A stretch of DNA of 12,962 nt from Acanthamoeba sp. SK_2022b (lineage: Eukaryota > Discosea > Longamoebia > Acanthamoebidae): NCBI GenBank assembly GCA_027943245.1, contig JANDJZ010001743.1, positions 1 to 12,962 on the forward strand. Reading direction: 5' to 3'. Positions 7,735 to 12,962 of the stretch are shown in pieces; position 1 is the first letter of the stretch; each line of letters opens with the position of its first letter. The notes below the pieces were generated by a model that worked only from the letters and a program-made list of their open reading frames with translations, made no database searches and was not told the DNA's origin. The position numbers and the translations under genes were made by a program.

Positions 7735-9791
7735 ACCTGCTGCGTGTCCTGAACCGTCTGGCGCTGCCGGGCTGGCTGGTGTTTTCGCTGGTGCTGGTGG
7801 TCTGCTTCATCCTCAGTCCGGCCTGGCAGTCCCTTCCAGCCAAGCGCCTGCAGCTGGGCACGGACCTGCCCATGCTGGCGCTTGTCGATGCGCAGGGCAG
7901 CCTCACCATCGACCAGGTGGCAGCACTGCCCGATACGGACTTCACCGCGCTGGACACACCGCTGAACAAGGGCTACACGCGCGATGTGTATTGGCTCAAG
8001 GTGCAGGCTCCCTATATCGCGGCCGGGAAGATCGACCCCGAGCAGGACCCTCTGTGGCTGGAGATCCTGCCCAGCTACCTGGACCAGGTCGCGCTGTACC
8101 AGTACATGGACGGTGCCTGGCGCATGCGCAGCAGCGGCGATACGGCAACCGGCGAACCACGGGTCCATGTGCGCCAGCTCGTGTTTCCGCTGTACACGGA
8201 CCAGCCCTTCATCCTGCGCGTGCAGACCTCAAGCCCCATGCAGCTGGACGCCACGATCTGGCGCAGCAGCGGTCTGATGACGCAGTTCTCAGCCGTGGAA
8301 TGGGCATCGGGCATCCACCAGGGCATCAACCTCATGCTGGCCCTGCTGATCATCGGGGCAGCCCTGGCCTTGCGGTTGCGCAAACTGGCCGCCATGGCCG
8401 TGGCAGCCATCGCCGTACTGATCCATGGCGCCAGCGACCGGGGCTACCTGCAGATCTGGCTGCCCGACCATCTGGCGCACTGGGGCCATCTGTGCGTCAG
8501 CCTTGGCACCCTGATGCTTCCCGCCGCCCTGGCCTGGCAGATGCGCGAGCTGCTGACCCGCGACACACGCTGGCGGCGCATGGACCGGGCCCTGCTCGCC
8601 CTGGGAATCATCCCGTTGCTGTGCCTGCCAAGCATCCCGCTCGGCCGCTACCAGGACTGGGCCTGGATAGGGGTCGGCGCGCCCTGGGCCATCAGCGCGC
8701 TGTTTGCGGTGGTCGCATGGAGCAATCTGCTGCGCGATCGTGCCAGCCTGGTGCATGTGCTGATGGTCGTTCCCAGCACCATGTACGGGCTCATGGGGCT
8801 GTATGTGACGGCAGCCTATGTGGGCCTTGCCAGCCTGCCCACCATAGAGACCAGCGTTTTCTGGCAGCTCAACACCTTGCTGGTCAACATCGTGATCACC
8901 GTGGCCGTCGGCGCCGGCCTGATCCAGAAATTCCGGGACTCCATGGCGCGCCAGGCACAACTGCTCGAATCCCTGGCCAAATCCGAGCATGCGCTGGAAG
9001 AGCGCGTGCGGCTGCGCACGGCCGAGCTGCTGCGGGCGCAGAACGCGCTGCAGGCGGCGCTGCACAGCGAACGCACGCTGCGACTGGAGCAGCGGCAGTT
9101 CTTCAACATGGTCAACCATGAGTTCCGCACGCCGCTGGCCGTGGTGGACAGTGCCGCCACCGAGCAACTTTCCTTTCCCTCCCCCGACATCGACTCCCAG
9201 CTCGAACGCGCCGCCCAGATCCGGCGCGCCTGCAGACGCCTCACAGCCCTGGTGGACAACTGCCTGATCAGCGACCGCCTGGACGCTCCCGCCTTCAGGC
9301 TGCAGTTGCACCGCGCTCCCGTCATGGAGCTGGTCGATGATGCCGCGCAGCTCGTGCACTGGTCTCGCCGCCACCGTCTGCGCCTGGACAGCGCGCAGGC
9401 GCCCGCCATCTGGGAGTGCGACTCCACGCTCATCCGCATCGCACTGTCCAACCTCGTGGACAACGCCGTGAAGTACGCCAAGGCCGGAGAAATCACCGTG
9501 CGCGCGCGCACCGACGACCGTGGTCAGCTGGAACTCACCGTCAGCGACCAGGGCCCAGGCCTGGCGCCCGAGCTGGCGCTGCGCATCTTCGAGCGCTTCG
9601 AGCGCGGCCACCGCTCCGACCAGGCCCGCGGCTTCGGCCTGGGCCTGTGGGTCGCCCGACGCATTGCGCGACTGCATGGCGGCGACATACAGGCGGCACC
9701 TTCACCGGAGGGCGGCACGAGCTTCACGCTCACGCTGCCGCCGCATCCCGCTCCCGCTGCGCAGTCCAAAACCTTGCAGACAGCGGCTTGA
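7722..9791 (+). CDS. Sensor histidine kinase with 7TMR-DISM sensor (second of tandem pair)
   Basis: 689 residues, with the same architecture as the kinase just upstream and alignable to it without gaps over most of its length (offset three residues). It has a membrane segment at about 15-35, a 7TMR-DISMED2-like periplasmic domain (about 44-187), seven hydrophobic segments (between about 202 and 400), a coiled-coil linker (405-459), and HisKA with H466 in NHEFRTPL. The ATPase domain has N-box NLVDNAVKYA (577-586), G1 DQGPGL (609-614), F-box IFERFERG and G2 GFGLGLWV (637-644). All catalytic motifs are intact. The ATG at 7722-7724 was chosen because the membrane-anchor pattern begins there, matching the paralogue. 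The frame stays open further upstream to 7341, but that stretch is the kinase-coding end of the first gene read out of frame. The 13-nt overlap with the upstream gene suggests translational coupling. The pair most likely arose by duplication; the sensor part has diverged far more than the kinase part. Confidence 0.95.
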   Translation: MRILNLLRVLNRLALPGWLVFSLVLVVCFILSPAWQSLPAKRLQLGTDLPMLALVDAQGSLTIDQVAALPDTDFTALDTPLNKGYTRDVYWLKVQAPYIAAGKIDPEQDPLWLEILPSYLDQVALYQYMDGAWRMRSSGDTATGEPRVHVRQLVFPLYTDQPFILRVQTSSPMQLDATIWRSSGLMTQFSAVEWASGIHQGINLMLALLIIGAALALRLRKLAAMAVAAIAVLIHGASDRGYLQIWLPDHLAHWGHLCVSLGTLMLPAALAWQMRELLTRDTRWRRMDRALLALGIIPLLCLPSIPLGRYQDWAWIGVGAPWAISALFAVVAWSNLLRDRASLVHVLMVVPSTMYGLMGLYVTAAYVGLASLPTIETSVFWQLNTLLVNIVITVAVGAGLIQKFRDSMARQAQLLESLAKSEHALEERVRLRTAELLRAQNALQAALHSERTLRLEQRQFFNMVNHEFRTPLAVVDSAATEQLSFPSPDIDSQLERAAQIRRACRRLTALVDNCLISDRLDAPAFRLQLHRAPVMELVDDAAQLVHWSRRHRLRLDSAQAPAIWECDSTLIRIALSNLVDNAVKYAKAGEITVRARTDDRGQLELTVSDQGPGLAPELALRIFERFERGHRSDQARGFGLGLWVARRIARLHGGDIQAAPSPEGGTSFTLTLPPHPAPAAQSKTLQTAA

Positions 9792-9904
9792 AACATGATG
9801 CGGCGAAGAATCCACGATAATGAAAAGTTCGCCACTGGCGTGGCCTGTCGGCATTTGCCGCCATCAAGGCCCGCCTCATCCTGGCCATAAACACACACCT
9901 GTCC

Positions 9905-11227
9905 ATGAGCGCTACTTCCATCCCCGCCGATATCAACCGCAAGCACCTGGAAATGGCTCGCCAGCAGATCTCCAACGGCGATCTGCGCAAGGCCGCACAG
10001 ACTCTGAACAAGGCTCACCGCAAGATGCCTGGCGATGCCCGCGTATTCATGCTGGCAGGGCTGATGGCAGAGAAGGCAGGCAACCCCGCCAAAGCAGAGG
10101 AAGCCTTCAATCGCTGCGTTGAACTCGCACCGATGTGGGGTCCGGGTCTGCTGGAATCGGCCCTCTACCGTGCGCGTCGCGATCAGTTCGATCTCGCCAT
10201 TGAAATGGCGGAGAAAGTGGCGCGCATCGAGCCCCGCAATCCCCAGGTGCTGGCCGGCGTTGTGGACATCGCACACCGTGCCGGCAAGCTTGAAATGGCC
10301 GTCCTTCACCTTCGCAGGGGACTGGAACTTTTCCCCAACGATGCTCTGCTGCGACAGCATCTGGCTGCCGATCTGGCCGAATTGGGAGAACACTCCGAGG
10401 CGCTCCAGATATGGAACGCCCTGGTGGATGAATTCCCGGAACAGCCTGCCTACAAAATGGGGCGCATCAAGGTCCAAATCGCACGTGGCGAAACCACAGC
10501 GGCTCTGGACGATATCCGGACGCTCGAGGCGAAATTCCCGCAGGACGCCACACTGGCCTACTACGCGGCGCTGGCACGAGCCGAGACTCCCAAACATATT
10601 CCAGTAAAGATGCACCAGGCCATGTTCGACGAGATGGCCGGGCGCTTCGACAAGCATCTGGTTCTTGGCCTGAACTACCAACTACCGAAAATCGTTGCTG
10701 GCCAGCTGATGGAGCGCCACCCGGCCAAGGACTTCAATCTGCTGGACCTGGGCTGCGGCACCGGCTTGCTGGGGCTGTTCCTGGGTCCGATGCAAGGCTA
10801 TCTGATCGGCGTGGATAGCTCGCTCAAGATGATCGAGGAAGCTGCCAAACACGGCGTCTATGACCGTTTCCACAATGTGGATCTGGTGGATGCGCTGCAA
10901 AACACACCGGCCAATGAATACGATGTTCTGACCCTGCTGGACGTGTTGATCTATATCGGCGATCCCCAACTGGTTGTTCCCAACGCGGCACGCATTCTCA
11001 AGACAGGCGGCGAGCTCATCCTCTCCTGCGAGACGGCTCCGGAAGATGGCCCGGACCTGATCCTGCAGCCCAAGCCCAGCCAACGCTACGCCCACAAGCG
11101 CAGCCATATCGAAGCACTGTGCAAGCAAGCGGGCTTCAGCGTATCGACCGAGGAACTGGTGCTGCGGCAGGAAGGCGGGCAACCGGTTCAGGGCTTCGTC
11201 GTGACCGCAACCAAGACCGCTGCCTGA
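9905..11227 (+). CDS. TPR-repeat protein fused to SAM-dependent methyltransferase
   Basis: 440 residues in two parts. Residues about 10-225 form helical TPR-like repeats of about 34 residues (for example DLRKAAQTLNKAHRKMPGDA, NPAKAEEAFNRCVELAP and EMAVLHLRRGLELFPNDA). Residues about 235-437 are a class I methyltransferase: a lead-in MFDEMAGRFDKHLVLGLNYQLP, motif I LDLGCGTGLLG (280-290), acidic motif II at D304 in IGVDSS, motif III/IV region DVLTLLDVLIYIGD (340-353), and a late GGELILSCE strand. The fusion is common among proteobacterial 'tetratricopeptide repeat methyltransferases', whose substrates are mostly unknown; TPRs usually bind a protein partner. Family and fold are confident, substrate is not. 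The ATG at 9905 has no clear Shine-Dalgarno. The 113-bp gap after the kinase gene holds a GATAAT (9816-9821) but no good -35 at the right distance, and only short hairpins (9831-9844, 9849-9860). The gene converges on the HNH gene with 9 bp between the stops. Confidence 0.9.
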   Translation: MSATSIPADINRKHLEMARQQISNGDLRKAAQTLNKAHRKMPGDARVFMLAGLMAEKAGNPAKAEEAFNRCVELAPMWGPGLLESALYRARRDQFDLAIEMAEKVARIEPRNPQVLAGVVDIAHRAGKLEMAVLHLRRGLELFPNDALLRQHLAADLAELGEHSEALQIWNALVDEFPEQPAYKMGRIKVQIARGETTAALDDIRTLEAKFPQDATLAYYAALARAETPKHIPVKMHQAMFDEMAGRFDKHLVLGLNYQLPKIVAGQLMERHPAKDFNLLDLGCGTGLLGLFLGPMQGYLIGVDSSLKMIEEAAKHGVYDRFHNVDLVDALQNTPANEYDVLTLLDVLIYIGDPQLVVPNAARILKTGGELILSCETAPEDGPDLILQPKPSQRYAHKRSHIEALCKQAGFSVSTEELVLRQEGGQPVQGFVVTATKTAA

Positions 11228-11236
11228 CAGTTCTCA

Positions 11237-11845
11237 TCAAGCCCACGCCACCTCGTGCGTGGGCGCACCACCGTCCCCGACAAGGCTATCGCGCGCCCAG
11301 CGCGAGCTTCTGGGCACGTGCAGCAGCAGAAACTCCATCTGGTCCGCCAGAATCCGCCGGTTGCGCAGGATGAAGTCTTCCCAGAGGCTGGGTACATAGG
11401 GCGTGTAGAGCAGGGGCATGCGCGCCTGTTCAGGCGTGCGGGCGCCCTTGCGGTGGTTGCAGGAACGGCAGGCAGTCACCAGATTCATCCAGTGATGGCC
11501 GCCGCCTGCGGAGATGGGCACGATGTGTTCGCGCGTGAGGTCGTTTTCGTGGAAGACCCGGCCGCAGTAGGCACAGATGCAGCGGTCGCGTGCGAACAGC
11601 TTGCCGTTGGTCAGGCCCGGCTGCAGGCTGTGCGGATTGATGGAGGGCGCACCGCGCGTGCCGATGATGCTGTTGATGTGGATGACCGACTGGCAGCCCG
11701 TGACGGCATTGTGGCCACCGCGGAAACAGGCGACTTCCCCGCCGGACTCCCAGCGCACATCGTCCGCCGCGTAATGCAGCGCCGCCTGCTCCAGCGTAAT
11801 CCAGGATTGGGGCAGCCCTTGGGCCGACAGCTTCAAGACCTTCAC
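11237..11845 (-). CDS. HNH endonuclease family protein
   Basis: 202 residues from a GTG start at 11843-11845. The HNH/zinc-finger core is at 89-131: C91-x2-C94, the REHIVP motif with H107, N121 in HHWMNLVTACRSC, C126-x2-C129 and NHRKG (130-134). The two CxxC pairs would bind structural zinc and the HNH residues a catalytic metal for cutting nucleic acid. The N-terminus (MKVLKLSAQGLPQSWITLEQAA) and the C-terminal half (LLYTPYVPSLWEDFILRNRRILADQM) match a conserved stand-alone family of proteobacteria often annotated simply as 'HNH endonuclease'; its biological role is not established. The frame is open up to 12061, but the GTG is preferred because a perfect AGGAGG lies 6 nt upstream, the family pattern begins there, and the upstream extension would run through the promoter region and into ribF on the other strand. 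The gene is divergent from ribF and convergent with the TPR/methyltransferase gene. The last codons contain an 8-bp hairpin (11241-11248 with 11257-11264) lacking a T tract. It is more likely a housekeeping-type nuclease than a mobile-element enzyme. Confidence 0.85.
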   Translation of the reverse strand: MKVLKLSAQGLPQSWITLEQAALHYAADDVRWESGGEVACFRGGHNAVTGCQSVIHINSIIGTRGAPSINPHSLQPGLTNGKLFARDRCICAYCGRVFHENDLTREHIVPISAGGGHHWMNLVTACRSCNHRKGARTPEQARMPLLYTPYVPSLWEDFILRNRRILADQMEFLLLHVPRSSRWARDSLVGDGGAPTHEVAWA

Positions 11846-11851
11846 GACACG

Positions 11852-11857
11852 CCTCCT
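11852..11857 (-). promoter_or_regulatory. Perfect Shine-Dalgarno that sets the GTG start of the HNH gene
   Basis: AGGAGG on the minus strand, 6 nt before GTG 11845-11843. It settles the start against the longer open frame reaching to 12061. Confidence 0.85.
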
Positions 11858-11893
11858 CTGACACCAAGGTGAACGGGAATGCAGCCAGTGCAC

Positions 11894-11914
11894 AGGGCCT
11901 GCAAGGCAGGCCTT
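11894..11914. other. GC-rich inverted repeat in the HNH/ribF divergent intergenic region
   Basis: GGCCTGC (11896-11902) and GCAGGCC (11906-11912) form a perfect 7-bp stem with an AAG loop, extendable by a G-T and an A-T pair. There is no T tract on either side, so it is not a standard terminator. A TATACT (11925-11930, plus strand) follows but lacks a good -35. It could be an operator or a 5' leader hairpin of the HNH transcript; no function can be assigned. Confidence 0.35.
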
Positions 11915-12002
11915 ATCGAGGCAATATACTCTGTTTCCGTGTCGGATTGACAGCCTGCGCTGGCTGCGCGCGTGCCAGCCGCTATTGAAAACAAAGCGTC
12001 CC

Positions 12003-12677
12003 ATGAAGATTTTTCGAGGCTTCAACCATCCAGGGCGAGAACCGGCCTGCGCCGTCACCATCGGGAATTTCGATGGTGTTCACCGGGGTCACCAGGCCAT
12101 GCTGGCCCTGCTGTCGGCTGAAGCTGCCCAGCGTGGCGTGCCCACCTGCGTGCTGACCTTCGAGCCCCATCCGCGCGACTACTTCGCCCAGGCCCTGGGC
12201 CGGCCCGAGATCGCGCCGGCGCGCATAGGCACGCTGCGCGACAAGCTGTCGGAGCTGCAGCGCTGCGGCGTGGACCAGACCGTGGTGCTGCCCTTCAACC
12301 GGGCGCTGGCCAGCCAGGCGCCCCAGGCCTTCATCGATGAGGTGCTGGTGGCCGGCCTGGGCGCGAAATACGTGCTGGTCGGCGACGATTTCCGCTTCGG
12401 CGCCCAGCGCGCGGGCGACTACGCCATGCTGGACGCAGCAGGCCAGCGCCAGGGGTTTGACGTAGCCCGCATGAACAGCTACGAAGTGCATGGCCTGCGC
12501 GTGTCCAGCACCCATGTGCGCTGCGCCCTGGCCGAGGGGCGCATGCAGGATGCGGCGCGGCTGCTGGGTCATCCCTACACCATCTCCGGCCATGTGGTCC
12601 ACGGGCGCAAGCTGGGCCGCAGCCTGGCCGAAAGCCGCCAGGGCGCGGGCGACGGCTTTCGAATTGAGTTTAATTGA
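12003..12677 (+). CDS. ribF: Bifunctional riboflavin kinase/FMN adenylyltransferase, 3'-truncated
   Basis: 224 residues, against a family length of about 310-340. The N-terminal FMN adenylyltransferase (FAD synthetase) domain (1-about 183) is complete: TIGNFDGVHRGHQ (19-31, with the HxGH nucleotidyltransferase motif), LTFEPHPRDYF (51-61), VGDDFRFG (126-133) and VSSTHVR (167-173). The riboflavin kinase domain starts at YTISGHVVHGRKLGRSL (192-208) but breaks off after GAGDGFR (about 214-220). The reading frame then enters AT-rich DNA, adds IEFN and stops at TGA 12675-12677. The rest of the kinase domain, including the segment that binds ATP-Mg and the catalytic Glu, is missing. RibF makes FMN and FAD from riboflavin and is normally essential, so an intact copy should exist elsewhere or the right edge is misassembled. 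ATG 12003 was chosen because it begins the family N-terminus; a TTG at 11985 is in frame but less likely. No FMN riboswitch is visible upstream. Confidence 0.92.
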   Translation: MKIFRGFNHPGREPACAVTIGNFDGVHRGHQAMLALLSAEAAQRGVPTCVLTFEPHPRDYFAQALGRPEIAPARIGTLRDKLSELQRCGVDQTVVLPFNRALASQAPQAFIDEVLVAGLGAKYVLVGDDFRFGAQRAGDYAMLDAAGQRQGFDVARMNSYEVHGLRVSSTHVRCALAEGRMQDAARLLGHPYTISGHVVHGRKLGRSLAESRQGAGDGFRIEFN

Positions 12678-12726
12678 GCGTGTAACTTCATGATTTAAAA
12701 TAATGTATATGATTCAACTTTTAAAC

Positions 12727-12750
12727 CGTATAACCAAACGTATAACTAAA
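12727..12750 (+). repeat. Iteron-like 12-bp direct repeats inside the 148-bp unit
   Basis: CGTATAACCAAA (12727-12738) is followed directly by CGTATAACTAAA (12739-12750), an 11/12 match. A third related octamer, CGTGTAAC, lies at 12679-12686, 48 bp upstream of the first. The same set recurs 148 bp downstream. ATGATT also occurs three times per unit (12690, 12709, 12751). Short phased repeats in AT-rich DNA resemble replication or partition iterons, but similarity of form is the only evidence. Confidence 0.5.
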
Positions 12751-12812
12751 ATGATTTGCTGAAAAAATGCACAATTCAGGGTCGGATTTTCCCGGATGTT
12801 TAATTTATAAAA

Positions 12813-12877
12813 ACGGTTTAATTGAGCGTGTAACTTCATGATTTAAAATAATGTATATGATTCAACTTTTAAACCGT
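12813..12877. repeat. 9-bp inverted repeat spanning the junction of the two 148-bp units
   Basis: ACGGTTTAA (12813-12821) is the exact reverse complement of TTAAACCGT (12869-12877); 47 bp lie between. The left arm is formed only where one unit meets the next. At the ribF edge the equivalent place reads GAGTTTAA, so the first unit lacks a complete left arm. Confidence 0.5.
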
Positions 12878-12962
12878 ATAACCAAACGTATAACTAAAAT
12901 GATTTGCTGAAAAAATGCACAATTCAGGGTCGGATTTTCCCGGATGTTTAATTTATAAAAAC

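Larger units (their letters stand above)
12668..12962. repeat. Perfect tandem array of a 148-bp AT-rich unit, cut by the window end
   Basis: Unit 1 is 12668-12815 and unit 2 is 12816-12962 (147 of 148 bases present). Over the shared 147 bases I see no difference. Composition is 43 G+C in 148 (about 29%), against a clearly GC-rich neighbourhood. The unit starts GTTTAATTGAGCGTG and ends TTTATAAAAACG. No credible coding region is present: the longest ATG frame is about 19 codons, and 148 is not a multiple of three. The array begins where ribF is broken and runs to the last base. No terminal repeats of a known insertion sequence, no tRNA and no CRISPR repeat/spacer pattern were seen. Confidence 0.95.

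Noticed and set aside
9788..9821. TTGAAA/GATAAT promoter for the TPR-methyltransferase gene
   Set aside because: The spacing is 22 bp, too long for a sigma70 promoter.
11241..11264. Hairpin between the convergent TPR-methyltransferase and HNH genes as a shared terminator
   Set aside because: The 8-bp stem lies within the HNH coding region and has no T tract on either strand.
11947..11952. TTGACA as the -35 of a ribF promoter
   Set aside because: The sequence is perfect, but no acceptable -10 lies 16-18 bp downstream, where the DNA is GC-rich.
11846..12061. N-terminal extension of the HNH protein
   Set aside because: It would cover the divergent promoter region and the start of ribF on the other strand. 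The GTG at 11845 has a perfect AGGAGG upstream and starts the family pattern.
12703..12762. Small open frame of about 19 codons within the 148-bp unit
   Set aside because: It is very short, low in complexity, has no Shine-Dalgarno, and such frames are expected by chance in AT-rich DNA.
12668..12962. CRISPR array
   Set aside because: The two 148-bp units abut with no unique spacers, the unit is far longer than a CRISPR repeat, and no cas gene is present.

Overview
The window is GC-rich, densely coding DNA up to about position 12660. Its content (a pimeloyl-CoA-type acyl-CoA dehydrogenase, a bacterial bestrophin, an IPTL-CTERM surface protein, 7TMR-DISM histidine kinases, and HNH endonuclease next to ribF) fits a betaproteobacterium of the order Burkholderiales, probably Comamonadaceae (Delftia/Comamonas/Acidovorax-like). 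The taxonomic call is inference from gene content and composition; no rRNA or other strong marker is present.

Layout: (1) 1-1101, the 3' part of an acyl-CoA dehydrogenase gene with a clear intrinsic terminator. (2) 1150-4687, two minus-strand genes: a bestrophin-family channel and, upstream of it, an 821-residue secreted protein with three cysteine-bearing repeats and a C-terminal IPTLxxWG sorting signal. A strong terminator separates them. (3) 4885-9791, a two-component locus: an OmpR-type response regulator on the minus strand and, divergently, two tandem paralogous membrane histidine kinases that overlap by 13 nt. (4) 9905-11227, a TPR/SAM-methyltransferase fusion. (5) 11237-11845, an HNH endonuclease on the minus strand with a GTG start set by a perfect Shine-Dalgarno. 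(6) 12003-12677, ribF, broken at the start of its riboflavin kinase domain. (7) 12668-12962, two identical 148-bp head-to-tail units of about 29% GC, running to the last base of the window.

How the genes may work together: the two kinases probably share the one adjacent regulator. Their kinase cores, including the helices that contact a regulator, are nearly identical, while their periplasmic sensor domains have diverged. The IPTL-CTERM gene lies 197 bp downstream of the regulator on the same strand and is a candidate target or member of the same surface-sensing locus; this is positional inference only. The other genes look like ordinary chromosomal neighbours.

The feature least explained by known genes is the AT-rich tandem array that truncates ribF. 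It carries no recognisable gene, but has iteron-like 12-bp direct repeats and an inverted repeat across the unit junction. It may be a real insertion or amplified repeat, or an assembly artefact at a contig end. RibF is normally essential, so this point decides how to read the right edge.
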